From Candidatus Methanophagaceae archaeon (GTDB lineage Archaea; Halobacteriota; Syntropharchaeia; Alkanophagales; Methanospirareceae), in contig QENJ01000098.1 of NCBI GenBank assembly GCA_013374505.1, positions 1 through 8,698 on the forward strand: a stretch of 8,698 nt of DNA. Reading direction: 5' to 3'. Shown here piece by piece: positions 1 to 6,859 of the stretch. How positions within the stretch are numbered: position 1 is the stretch's first letter; the number at the start of each line of letters is the position of its first letter. A program made the translations under genes and the position numbers. The notes below the pieces were generated by a model. That model was not told the DNA's origin. It ran no database searches and saw only the letters and a program-made list of their open reading frames with translations.

Positions 1-120
1 GATACTCAGTATTCCGAAGGTAATCTGTATTTTCAAATAAAAATAAAAAGGAAGTCGTACAAGAGTACGCACAACCGTGTTTTGTACGAAGCGTTTCTAA
101 AGTGTGTGATTAAATCATGA
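1..120 (+). other. Left-edge open frame, possible C-terminal end of an unidentified gene
   Basis: Reading from base 1, the plus strand is open for 39 codons until TGA at 118-120, with no start codon inside the window; the other two plus frames close within about 40 bases. If real, it is the tail of a gene entering from the left, rich in Lys, Tyr and Ser. I do not recognise it. Chance could easily give an open stretch this short in AT-rich DNA, and bases 121-225 hold nothing else that looks coding. Confidence 0.15.
55..89. repeat. Inverted repeat / hairpin in the noncoding left flank
   Basis: Two perfect 8-base arms, TCGTACAA (55-62) and TTGTACGA (82-89), enclose 19 bases. A smaller CAC/GTG pairing (70-72 with 77-79) could form inside the loop. 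On the minus strand, the T-rich stretch complementary to 36-50 lies just beyond the hairpin, so together they could end radA transcription about 140-190 bases past its stop codon. A protein-binding palindrome is an equally open reading. Confidence 0.35.
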
Positions 121-225
121 TCAAAGAATCGGTTTTTGGTATTTCTTCGTGTCAATCTTGTGCTTTTCTTTTTTAACATCCGCATACAAATACAAGAAGT
201 CCGAGATGACTATTCTATCTGAAGC

Positions 226-1173
226 CTAATCCCGGATTCCTACTTTTGATACCGAGAATACCGCTTCCGCTTCCGGCAGGTTGGGAGAATCAACTAACTT
301 TGCTATTCTCTTCTCCCCTTTCGACTTTCGCAGGTATGTCCTGAAAGTAGCGGTATGACCCACGATATGGCCACCAATAGGTCTTGTAGGATCACCGAAG
401 AACGCATCCGGTCTCACTTGCACCTGGTTAGTTATCATCACCACGGCATTATTCAGGTCACCAAACCTGAGCGCGTCATGCAGATGCTTGTTTAGCTTTT
501 GCTGCCGATCTGCCAGCGTGCCCCTGCCCACATATTCGCTTCTGAAATGCGCAGTAGCAGAATCTATTATTATCAATCGCACCGGTTTTTCGGTATCGGC
601 CAGCTCATCAGCCAGCTCCTTCGCCTTCTCCACAAGCAATATCTGATGATTTGAGTTATATGCACGTGCAACGTGTATATTTTTAAGAACGTCCTCGTAA
701 TCCAGCTCCGCACCTTCTGCCATATCTTTTATCCGCTCTGGTCTGAACGTATTCTCCGTATCCACTATTATGACAGAGCCGTTTAAACCACCTCTCTCCT
801 GTGGGAACTGAACTGTTACAGCGAGTTGATGTGCTAATTGTGTCTTACCACTACCGAACTCGCCATAGAACTCCGACATTGCTTGCGTCTCGAGCCCGCC
901 ACCAAACAAATCATCCAACGATTTAGACCCCGTGGTCAGCTTGCCTATTCCCTCTCTCCGTTCTAAGATCTTATCCCCGGTCTCAAACCCGCCGATGTCC
1001 GCAGCTTCCCGCGCTGCGTTTATTATCTTAGCTGCTATCGCCTCGCCTATCTCCGCAGTTGCCACCAATTCCCCCGGAGATGCCACTGCTACTGATTCTA
1101 ACGTGTTTAATCCTGCATCACGCAACTTTTCTGCTATTGCCGGACCGACACCCGGTAAATCCTCTAAGTCCAC
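226..1173 (-). CDS. radA: DNA repair and recombination protein RadA
   Basis: This is the archaeal RecA/Rad51 recombinase, which forms ATP-dependent filaments on single-stranded DNA and carries out strand exchange in homologous recombination. At 315 residues it is close to the usual family length. Residues 1-60 form the helix-hairpin-helix N-terminal domain (LPGVGPAIAEKL near the start). The linker FETG at 63-66 corresponds to the polymerisation motif. The RecA core has Walker A GEFGSGKTQ (104-112), Walker B LIIID (200-204), and the loop L2 region after QVQVRPDAFFGDP, ending with the conserved FSVSKVGIRD. The start is GTG at 1173. An in-frame stop lies four codons upstream (1183-1185), and GAGGTG is complementary to 1184-1189, ten bases before the start. 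The gene diverges from the atp operon across a 197-base spacer. Nothing in it is broken. Confidence 0.97.
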   Translation of the reverse strand: MDLEDLPGVGPAIAEKLRDAGLNTLESVAVASPGELVATAEIGEAIAAKIINAAREAADIGGFETGDKILERREGIGKLTTGSKSLDDLFGGGLETQAMSEFYGEFGSGKTQLAHQLAVTVQFPQERGGLNGSVIIVDTENTFRPERIKDMAEGAELDYEDVLKNIHVARAYNSNHQILLVEKAKELADELADTEKPVRLIIIDSATAHFRSEYVGRGTLADRQQKLNKHLHDALRFGDLNNAVVMITNQVQVRPDAFFGDPTRPIGGHIVGHTATFRTYLRKSKGEKRIAKLVDSPNLPEAEAVFSVSKVGIRD

Positions 1174-1241
1174 TTCCTCACTTCACCTCTCTTTTCGCTT
1201 TTACAATTTAGTTTGTTCCTTGACTACTACAACTATTGGAA

Positions 1242-1264
1242 CTTATAATAAGATCTTTATACTT
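1242..1264 (-). promoter_or_regulatory. Candidate radA promoter (two overlapping TATA options)
   Basis: On the minus strand two TATA-like elements sit upstream of radA: TATAAAG (complement of 1255-1261) and CTTATTATAAG (complement of 1242-1252). Archaeal transcription usually starts about 25 bases past the TATA centre, which predicts starts near 1233 or 1221 and a leader of roughly 48-60 bases containing the GAGGTG ribosome site. I cannot decide between the two from sequence alone. Confidence 0.4.
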
Positions 1265-1327
1265 GACCGTTCTTCGCCAAGATATATCTATCCCCGTCTC
1301 GACATATACCGGCATAAATGATATAGC

Positions 1328-1337
1328 TTTATAAAAG
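1328..1337 (+). promoter_or_regulatory. Candidate TATA box of the atpHEF operon
   Basis: TTTATAAAAG lies about 38 bases before the atpH ATG. The expected start point, about 25 bases beyond the TATA centre, falls near 1357-1360, giving a leader of only some 11-14 bases. This fits the lack of a convincing Shine-Dalgarno before atpH (TAAAAGTACA precedes the ATG) and suggests leaderless-like initiation of the first gene, whereas atpE and atpF have clear ribosome sites. Confidence 0.5.
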
Positions 1338-1370
1338 CATAAAGCAAAAGACATCTAGTTTAAAAGTACA

Positions 1371-1688
1371 ATGGCAGTAGAAGCACTTAAGTTGATAAGA
1401 GAAACGGAAGAAGAAGGCAGAAGGTTATTAGGCGAAGCGAAGGGAAACGCGGCTGTAATAGCAAAAGATGCTGATCAGGAGATAAACAGGCTGAAAGAGA
1501 ATGCGGGTGAAGCGGAAAAGAGCTTAGCACTGGCGATTTCAGATAAGTATGCAAAGGAAGGCGAGACCGAGGGAAAAGCGATACAGGCAAATGCCGAAGC
1601 CGAAGCGGAGAGGTTAAGAGTGGCTGCGGAATCGAATCTCGACAGTGCCGTGAACCTTGTGTTAGAAAGAATTTTAGGGTTAAGGTGA
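1371..1688 (+). CDS. atpH: A-type ATP synthase subunit H (peripheral stalk)
   Basis: Subunit H pairs with subunit E as a long coiled coil that forms the peripheral stalks of the archaeal A1Ao ATP synthase, holding the A3B3 head against the membrane subunit I during rotation. The 105-residue product matches the usual family length of about 100. It is almost entirely helical and charged, with repeating Glu/Lys and small residues from residue 5 to 90, and ends in a short hydrophobic segment (LDSAVNLVLERILGL, 90-104) typical of the family. It has no signal peptide and no membrane span. Position as first gene of the operon, directly before E, supports the call, since low-complexity coiled coil alone would not. 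Its stop overlaps GGTGAG (1684-1689), the ribosome site of atpE, suggesting coupled translation. In methanogens H is normally followed by I and K; here it is not. Confidence 0.85.
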   Translation: MAVEALKLIRETEEEGRRLLGEAKGNAAVIAKDADQEINRLKENAGEAEKSLALAISDKYAKEGETEGKAIQANAEAEAERLRVAAESNLDSAVNLVLERILGLR

Positions 1689-1695
1689 GTCCGGT

Positions 1696-2352
1696 ATGGG
1701 TGCCGTAGAGATAGTAGAGCGGATAAAGGGCGAAGTAAAGTTAGAGCAGGATAAAGTACTTATCGAAGCGAGAGCGAAAGCGGAGGCGCAGCAGACAGAG
1801 GCAAGCGAGGAGATGGAACTGCGGAAGCAGCAATTCATTGAAGCTGAAGAGGAGAAAGGGCGAGAGACGAAAGAGCGAATTGTTAGGGCAGCAAGGCTAA
1901 AAGCAAAGAAGCACAGATGGGACATCGAGGAAGAGTTAATCCAAAAAGCGTTAGAAGCGGCTATGAAGAGAATCCCAACAGTAAAAAGTGAGGGCTTTAA
2001 AGGGACGGAGTATTCAACAATTTTGGCTAGTTTAATAAAGGAGGCTGCACAGAGTATAATCGCAGGTGGAGACGCCACGAGCAGCGAATTGGAAGTGGTA
2101 ATTAGTGCAGAGGATGAAACTTATGTGAATTCCGCTATGCTAAACGAGACATCGGCAGAACTAAGTGCGGGTGGTGCGGAAATAGATTTCGCGCTGTCCG
2201 AGGAAAGGATGAGATCGGTAGGCGGTGTGATTGTAAGGCGGACAGATGGTAAAATCGTGGTGGATAACACATTTGAGCAGAGACGGGAGCGTTTTTCTAC
2301 CAATGTGCGGGAAGATGTAGTTAAAGAATTGTTTAAGGACAAGGAGTCATAA
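1696..2352 (+). CDS. atpE: A-type ATP synthase subunit E (peripheral stalk)
   Basis: Subunit E is the partner of H in the peripheral stalk, and its globular C-terminal domain binds the top of the catalytic A3B3 hexamer. The product is 218 residues, slightly longer than the usual 185-205. Residues 1-85 are a charged helix rich in Ala, Glu and Lys (coiled coil). Residues about 105-218 form the alpha/beta domain with the family hallmark GGVIVRRTDGKIVVDNTFEQR (176-196). The ATG at 1696 follows the atpH stop by seven bases, and GGTGAG sits six bases before it. Spacing to atpF is two bases, so the three genes form one operon. Hand-counted GC in 1741-1800 is 52 %, clearly above the restriction gene downstream. 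Confidence 0.95.
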   Translation: MGAVEIVERIKGEVKLEQDKVLIEARAKAEAQQTEASEEMELRKQQFIEAEEEKGRETKERIVRAARLKAKKHRWDIEEELIQKALEAAMKRIPTVKSEGFKGTEYSTILASLIKEAAQSIIAGGDATSSELEVVISAEDETYVNSAMLNETSAELSAGGAEIDFALSEERMRSVGGVIVRRTDGKIVVDNTFEQRRERFSTNVREDVVKELFKDKES

Positions 2353-2354
2353 GA

Positions 2355-2687
2355 ATGATTGCGGTAATAGGAGACCCGGATACTGCTACAGGGTTCAGGC
2401 TCGCGGGTGTGGGTGATGTGTATGAACCTGAAAGTAGCATCGAGGGCGGATGGACTACCGTTCAGTTGTTAGATAAATTGTCAAGAGAGGAAGTTGCATT
2501 AATAATCCTGAGCGAACGACTTGCCACTGAAACTAAGGTCCGAGAAAAGATAAAAGAGATAAACGAAAAGAAACGTGGCGTTATACCCATCATCGTTACG
2601 GTGCCCGATAAGAAAGGCCCGATGGTGACGGAGGCAGATGAAATAGGGATTTTGATAAAACGCGCAGTTGGTGTTGCTGTGAAGTGA
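2355..2687 (+). CDS. atpF: A-type ATP synthase subunit F (central stalk)
   Basis: Subunit F belongs to the central rotor stalk with subunits D and C and helps couple ATP turnover at A3B3 to rotation of the membrane ring. The 110-residue product matches the family length. It has the Rossmann-like fold signature: strand and loop IAVIGDPDTATGFRLAG (2-18), a second strand EEVALIILSE (45-54), and the conserved strand IPIIVTVPDKKGP (77-89) followed by a C-terminal helix. The start is set by AAGGAG at 2341-2346, eight bases before the ATG and overlapping the end of atpE. In many euryarchaea F follows C and precedes A and B. Here C is missing before it, and a terminator and a restriction gene follow it. 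Confidence 0.95.
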   Translation: MIAVIGDPDTATGFRLAGVGDVYEPESSIEGGWTTVQLLDKLSREEVALIILSERLATETKVREKIKEINEKKRGVIPIIVTVPDKKGPMVTEADEIGILIKRAVGVAVK

Positions 2688-2692
2688 ATGTT

Positions 2693-2746
2693 TGTGTAAG
2701 AACACATCAATACTTTTTAACGTTCTCAGCTTTAGCCGACTTTTTT
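2693..2746 (+). terminator. Probable terminator of the atpHEF operon
   Basis: Just after atpF a short hairpin (TGTGT 2693-2697 with ACACA 2702-2706, loop AAGA) is followed by T5 at 2714-2718 and T6 at 2741-2746. Archaeal RNA polymerase terminates on U-rich tracts, so either tract could act. It supports atpF being the last gene of its transcript. Confidence 0.5.
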
Positions 2747-2833
2747 GTCTTTGATGTTGGGACAACGCCTATGTTAAGTTGCACTATTTCTTAATCAGTT
2801 GCCGTAATTTACTGTTTTTATTGAATAGAACAT

Positions 2834-2841
2834 TTTATATC
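2834..2841 (+). promoter_or_regulatory. Candidate TATA box of the type IIG restriction-modification gene
   Basis: TTTATATC sits so that transcription would begin near 2863, about 25 bases past the TATA centre. That is beyond the first in-frame ATG (2861) but before the ATG at 2876, and it is one of two reasons for choosing 2876 as the gene start. A 5-base inverted repeat, TTAAG/CTTAA (2774-2778 and 2790-2794), lies some 40 bases upstream and might be an operator; this is weak. Confidence 0.45.
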
Positions 2842-2864
2842 AAAAGACATAAGAAACCGAATGA

Positions 2865-2871
2865 AGGGTGA
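2865..2871 (+). promoter_or_regulatory. Ribosome binding site deciding the start of the restriction-modification gene
   Basis: AGGGTGA matches the GGTGA part of the archaeal anti-Shine-Dalgarno complement and ends four bases before ATG 2876. The alternative in-frame ATG at 2861 is preceded by AGAAACCGA, which has no such match, so the shorter product is preferred. Confidence 0.55.
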
Positions 2872-2875
2872 TTTT

Positions 2876-5800
2876 ATGAAGTATCACAAATCAATTTTCA
2901 ATAAAAAAACACTTAGCCGAGTCCTGAACAGAATTGGAGATGCTTCGGATCCAGACCTAAAAGAGAAGCAGGCAATTATATCGAACTGGCTTAGAGCTCT
3001 TCAAAGCGGTAAATTGGACATCATTAAAGAGACGTCCATTGACCAGAAATTTCTAGATGACTTTTTCGTGCGAGTACTGGGTTATCAGGGCGTTATCGGA
3101 GACTCGGAAGTGTGGAATATGATACCCCAGCAAAAGATGAAACACACCTCCAACCGAGCAGATGGGGCATTAGGGTTCTTTTCAAACGAGCAAGAAGACA
3201 TCCGGACGGTAATTGAACTAAAAGATGCCAATACCGATTTAGATTCACCACAGCACCGCAGGAATGATAAACGAACTCCAGTTCAGCAGGCGTTCGGGTA
3301 CGATCCCGAAGCAGGAAAAAGCTGCAAATGGGTTATTGTTTCCAATTTCAAAGAACTGCGACTTTACCATCATTCATCCTCGAATGAATACGAAATGTTT
3401 TCAATTGAAAAGCTCTTAGAACCAGAAACGTTCAAAAAGTTTTATTTTTTGCTTTCTAAAGAGAATTTGATTGCAAAAGACGGCGAAAGTGAGATCGAAA
3501 AACTTTATCGGAATAATACAGAGGAAGAAGAGCAAATATCCACCAAATTCTATGGCGAATACAAAGCGGCACGAATACACCTTTTTGAACATCTGAAGAA
3601 GAACAATCCAGATAAAGATGAAATGCTCTTACTGGAAAAGACGCAGAAGATTTTAGACCGTTTTATATTCGTTTGTTTCTGTGAGGATAAGGGTTTGCTA
3701 CCGGCAAGGATTTTTAGAGGTACTTTAGAACAGGCAAGAACCGTTATTATAGAACTGGCAGATAAAAATTGGCAATTTATCCAGGCACTTTTTAGAGCTA
3801 TTAACGACGGGAATCCGGAACACGACATAAACAAATTCGATGGCGGGCTTTTTGCACCCGATGAAGAGCTTGATTCGCTCAAATTCAATGATGCGATTTT
3901 TGAAGAACTGGCAAAGATCACGGATTATGATTTTGAGACTGATTTAAACGTTAATATTTTAGGGCATATTTTTGAACAGTCCATTTCCGATTTGGAAGAG
4001 ATAAAAGCAGAATTTAACGAGGAAAAAGTTGATAAGAAAAAAGGTAAACGCAAAAAAGAAGGTATTTATTATACGCCTGAATATATTACACACTATATTG
4101 TGGAGAATGCCATCGGTGGATGGCTGGAAGACCGTAAAAAGGAACTGGGGTATTATGGCTTACCAGAACTAACAGAAAAGGATTATGAATCAATAAAAGT
4201 AAAAAAAGTGGCATACAACGATAATATAAGAAGACATTTAGAGTTTTGGGGAGCTTACAAAACAATTTTAAAAGATATAAAAGTGCTTGACCCTGCTTGT
4301 GGTTCAGGAGCGTTTTTAAATCAAGCATTTGACTATTTGTATGGAGAAGGGCAACGAGTAAATAAAGAACTAGCAAAGCTGAAACGAGGAACTTACAGTT
4401 TAGTTGATCTGGACAAAAGCATTTTGAGTGACAATCTTTATGGTGTTGATTTGAATTCGGAATCCGTGGAAATTACTAAACTTTCGCTTTGGCTCAAAAC
4501 AGCCAGCAAACATAAAGAATTGACCGCTCTGGACGAGAATATTAAATGTGGTAATTCATTAATCGGCCCTGAAATAAAGGTGTTTTGTAAGGAGCTACAA
4601 GAAGATAACTCAGAAGAAGAATGTGAAAAACAGATTCGAGAACTCAGCCTCTTCGACTGGAAGACCGAGTTTCCAGAGATTATGGCAAACGGCGGTTTTG
4701 ATGCGGTCATTGGTAATCCACCGTATGGTGCAGAGTTAAACAAAAAAGCTAAAGATTTTTTACGCAATAAATATCCGGAATTGCAATTCAAAATAGATAC
4801 ATATTCTGTTTTTATACTCAAATCTATCGAGCTATTACGGAAAAACTCTTACTGCTATTTTATTGTTCCAAATACTATGTTAGACAATTATTTCGAGGAA
4901 AAAATCAGAGAGAGTTTATTAAAACAAAACCAGGTGAAAGAAGTAATTGATTTAAGTGATAATATATTTGAAGAAGCAGTCGTTCATTCTATGATTTTAG
5001 GTTTCAAAAAAGCTGTTAAATCACATTATTTGATAAAAGCAGATACATCCAAATATTTGAATGGAGACTATTTATGTATTCCTAATACTTACTTCTTGGA
5101 GCAAGATAAATTTGTTTTTGCTATCAGAAATTATACGCAGAAGGACATTTTAAATAAATTAGCTGTTAATAGTGATCCACTTAAGAATATTCTGGATATA
5201 AGACAAGCCATAAAGACAGGAAATGACAAAGTTTACATTACACATGACAAAAGGAATGAATACTTTAAACCCATTCTAAGAGGCCGAGACATACGGAAAT
5301 GGTCAATTAATAATCCCGAGTTATACGTAAATTACGGTAATCATTTAGCATGTCCAAGAGACTCTGAAATATTTGAACAACCTAAAATTTTACTTAGAGA
5401 GTCAGGAAACAGAATAATAGCTACCTTTGATAACAAGGGTTTTTACATCATGTCCTCACTATATAATGCAATACTAACGGATAACTCTTTTGATTTGAAA
5501 TATGTACTTTGTCTACTTAATTCAAGATTGTTTCAATACCAACTCAAGTTAATAGCATTTGAAAAAACTAAAGGGACCTTCACCAAAGCGAGGATTTTTC
5601 ATTATTATGAATTACCGGTTAAAAAGAGTTCTTCGGAACAACAGCAGCCCTTTATCGAAAAAGCCGATAAGATGTTGACACACACTCAAAAATTGTGGCG
5701 GACACAAAAAGAGTTTTTCGACTGGCTCAAAATACAATACGGCTTAGAAAAGCAATCAAAAAAGTTAGAATCTTTTTATGAACTACACGAAGAATCGTTT

Positions 5801-6013
5801 TTCGTAGAACTAAAAAAGAAACTGCCCAAAGAGAATAGAAACCTTTCACTGAAACAGATAGGCGAGATAAAACAGTACTTTGAAGTTTATAGGCAAAAAA
5901 TGGTTGCCTTGAAGAACGAGCTTGAGAAAACAGATAAAGATATTGATGAGCGGGTTTATGAACTCTATGGGCTGACGAAAGACGAAATAAAAATTGTTGA
6001 AGAAATTCAGTAG
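2876..6013 (+). CDS. Type IIG restriction-modification enzyme (fused PD-(D/E)XK nuclease, N6-adenine methyltransferase, TaqI-like specificity domain)
   Basis: A single 1045-residue chain should both methylate adenine and cut DNA, as in the Eco57I-like type IIG class. The N-terminal nuclease shows D96 (RADG) and E114-L115-K116 (IELK), a PD-(D/E)XK pattern. A helical connector and a Lys-rich linker (about 384-395) lead to the methyltransferase: motif X YYTPEYIT (398-405), SAM-binding motif I DPACGSGAF (472-480), LYGVDLNSESV as motif II, and catalytic motif IV NPPY (614-617). Residues about 770-920 resemble the TaqI_C target-recognition region, including FKPILRGRDIRKW starting at 797, followed by a charged helical tail. 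No key motif is missing. There is no separate S or R subunit nearby, consistent with a stand-alone enzyme. The start ATG 2876 is favoured over 2861. AT-richness (27 % GC in 4741-4800) and insertion between housekeeping genes suggest transfer. A nuclease-bearing relative of the BREX PglX methylase is less likely. Confidence 0.9.
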   Translation: MKYHKSIFNKKTLSRVLNRIGDASDPDLKEKQAIISNWLRALQSGKLDIIKETSIDQKFLDDFFVRVLGYQGVIGDSEVWNMIPQQKMKHTSNRADGALGFFSNEQEDIRTVIELKDANTDLDSPQHRRNDKRTPVQQAFGYDPEAGKSCKWVIVSNFKELRLYHHSSSNEYEMFSIEKLLEPETFKKFYFLLSKENLIAKDGESEIEKLYRNNTEEEEQISTKFYGEYKAARIHLFEHLKKNNPDKDEMLLLEKTQKILDRFIFVCFCEDKGLLPARIFRGTLEQARTVIIELADKNWQFIQALFRAINDGNPEHDINKFDGGLFAPDEELDSLKFNDAIFEELAKITDYDFETDLNVNILGHIFEQSISDLEEIKAEFNEEKVDKKKGKRKKEGIYYTPEYITHYIVENAIGGWLEDRKKELGYYGLPELTEKDYESIKVKKVAYNDNIRRHLEFWGAYKTILKDIKVLDPACGSGAFLNQAFDYLYGEGQRVNKELAKLKRGTYSLVDLDKSILSDNLYGVDLNSESVEITKLSLWLKTASKHKELTALDENIKCGNSLIGPEIKVFCKELQEDNSEEECEKQIRELSLFDWKTEFPEIMANGGFDAVIGNPPYGAELNKKAKDFLRNKYPELQFKIDTYSVFILKSIELLRKNSYCYFIVPNTMLDNYFEEKIRESLLKQNQVKEVIDLSDNIFEEAVVHSMILGFKKAVKSHYLIKADTSKYLNGDYLCIPNTYFLEQDKFVFAIRNYTQKDILNKLAVNSDPLKNILDIRQAIKTGNDKVYITHDKRNEYFKPILRGRDIRKWSINNPELYVNYGNHLACPRDSEIFEQPKILLRESGNRIIATFDNKGFYIMSSLYNAILTDNSFDLKYVLCLLNSRLFQYQLKLIAFEKTKGTFTKARIFHYYELPVKKSSSEQQQPFIEKADKMLTHTQKLWRTQKEFFDWLKIQYGLEKQSKKLESFYELHEESFFVELKKKLPKENRNLSLKQIGEIKQYFEVYRQKMVALKNELEKTDKDIDERVYELYGLTKDEIKIVEEIQ

Positions 6014-6026
6014 AATTAACGTGGTC

Positions 6027-6077
6027 ATGAGCTATAAACGAATACGAAGGGGTGAAAGGAGGCGAACGGTAAAATAA
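6027..6077 (+). other. Arginine-rich mini-ORF directly upstream of grpE
   Basis: A 16-codon frame starts at ATG 6027 and ends in TAA one base before the grpE ATG. It encodes MSYKRIRRGERRRTVK, with six Arg, three of them AGG. The grpE Shine-Dalgarno (GGAGG, 6058-6062) lies inside it. It could be a leader peptide coupling translation to grpE, or simply purine-rich ribosome-site DNA that happens to be open. Its own ribosome site is poor (GTGGTC before the ATG). Confidence 0.2.
6031..6062 (+). promoter_or_regulatory. Candidate grpE TATA box and distant Shine-Dalgarno
   Basis: GCTATAAACG (6031-6040) resembles a TATA box and predicts transcription from about 6061, leaving a leader of roughly 18 bases. 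GGAGG at 6058-6062 is a strong Shine-Dalgarno but lies 16 bases before the ATG, longer than usual. If the TATA box is used, the Shine-Dalgarno would sit at or before the very 5' end, so one of the two is probably not functional, or grpE is also read from upstream. Confidence 0.3.
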
Positions 6078-6078
6078 A

Positions 6079-6669
6079 ATGGAAGACTCGGAATTGACAG
6101 AAGCAGAGGAAAAGGAAGTAAAAGAAGATTCGGATGAAGTTAAAGAGGCAGAGCGTTCAAGTACAGAAGTAGAGCAATTGAAGAGCGATTTAGAAGCGCA
6201 GACAAAAATAGCAGAGGATTATTTATCACGCCTGAAATATCTACAGGCCGACTTTGAGAACTACAAAAAGATGGCGGCACGCGAACGAGAATTGTATGAG
6301 CTGTGCGCAACCGAAGAGCTGATAAAGGCTCTGTTGCCGGTTATTGACAATCTCGAGGCTGCGATTGCATCTGCGAAACAGAATGAGGACGATACGTCAT
6401 TTGTTGAAGGACTTGAATTGATATATGCGAATTTACTGGAAGTGCTGGGTAAAGAAGGGCTAAAGCCGATAAAAGCAGTAGGTGAGAAGTTCGATCCGTA
6501 TAAACACGAGGTGCTAGTGACGGTTACGGATGACGAGCTACCAGAAGATACCGTTGTGGACGAGTTTGAGAAAGGATATACGTTTGGCTCGAAGGTGATA
6601 AGGTCCTCGAAGGTGAAAGTTTCTAAGGTTGAAAGTTCGGCTCAGACGGAAGAGGGGGAAGATGCTTGA
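6079..6669 (+). CDS. grpE: GrpE, nucleotide exchange factor for DnaK
   Basis: GrpE is the cytoplasmic co-chaperone that opens the DnaK ATPase domain to release ADP, resetting the Hsp70 folding cycle. The product is 196 residues, normal for the family. An acidic disordered N-terminus (1-30) precedes the long dimerising helix (about 30-75, with ADFENYKK at 57-64), the helical bundle LLPVIDNLE (85-93), and the beta-domain that contacts DnaK: GEKFDPYKHE (135-144) and VVDEFEKGYTFGSKVIR (159-175). The tail is acidic. An in-frame TAA three codons upstream excludes a longer start. GC is 50 % in 6481-6540, like the atp genes and unlike both neighbours. In archaea grpE commonly sits beside dnaK and dnaJ; neither is here, and AT-rich defence-type genes lie on both sides. 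Confidence 0.96.
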   Translation: MEDSELTEAEEKEVKEDSDEVKEAERSSTEVEQLKSDLEAQTKIAEDYLSRLKYLQADFENYKKMAARERELYELCATEELIKALLPVIDNLEAAIASAKQNEDDTSFVEGLELIYANLLEVLGKEGLKPIKAVGEKFDPYKHEVLVTVTDDELPEDTVVDEFEKGYTFGSKVIRSSKVKVSKVESSAQTEEGEDA

Positions 6670-6806
6670 AGTGGGTTGTTCGACAAAAAGTATATACGAA
6701 CTATGTTTGGTTATAGCGCTAAATTGGGTGGATATGCGGGGTGGGTTCGGGTATACTACGGTTATACGCCATTTTGCTAATAGGTTACTTATACAACAAA
6801 AATAAT

Positions 6807-6818
6807 AAATTATATTAG
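6807..6818 (+). promoter_or_regulatory. Candidate promoter of the ATPase/TOPRIM cassette
   Basis: AAATTATATTAG contains a TATA-like core. The expected start near 6838 leaves a leader of about 22 bases carrying GGGGT (6849-6853), six bases before the ATG at 6860. The 190-base spacer between grpE and this gene also holds two copies of GGTTATA (6709-6715, 6760-6766) of unknown meaning and no clear terminator for grpE. Confidence 0.45.
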
Positions 6819-6830
6819 AGATTAGTTATA

Positions 6831-6842
6831 GGAATAAGTAAT
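6831..6842 (+). repeat. 12-base motif GGAATAAGTAAT at the predicted transcription start, repeated twice inside the gene
   Basis: GGAATAAGTAAT spans the predicted start point of the ATPase gene. Identical copies occur at 7519-7530 and 7540-7551, inside the tandem duplication. Three exact 12-mers in about 720 bases is unexpected even in AT-rich DNA. It may be a binding site or a coincidence with codons for Gly-Ile-Ser-Asn. Confidence 0.4.
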
Positions 6843-6859
6843 AGATATGGGGTAATGAG

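Noticed and set aside
10..36. Left-edge frame reads EGNLYFQ, resembling the TEV protease site ENLYFQ
   Set aside because: A chance match in a short frame without a start codon; nothing else suggests vector or tag sequence.
932..1321. Plus-strand open frame of 129 codons opposite the start of radA
   Set aside because: It is the antisense of the radA N-terminal coding region and the divergent promoter, with low-complexity Ser/Ala content and no recognisable domain.
1680..2078. Minus-strand open frame opposite atpE
   Set aside because: A shadow of the helical, codon-biased atpE gene, with no ribosome site and no family resemblance.
2774..2794. TTAAG/CTTAA inverted repeat upstream of the restriction gene as a C-protein (controller) box
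   Set aside because: Only five bases per arm in AT-rich DNA, and no controller gene in the window.
6703..6780. 25-codon frame (Gly/Tyr-rich) between grpE and the ATPase
   Set aside because: No ribosome site, no recognisable motif, and a short frame of this kind is expected by chance in a 190-base spacer.
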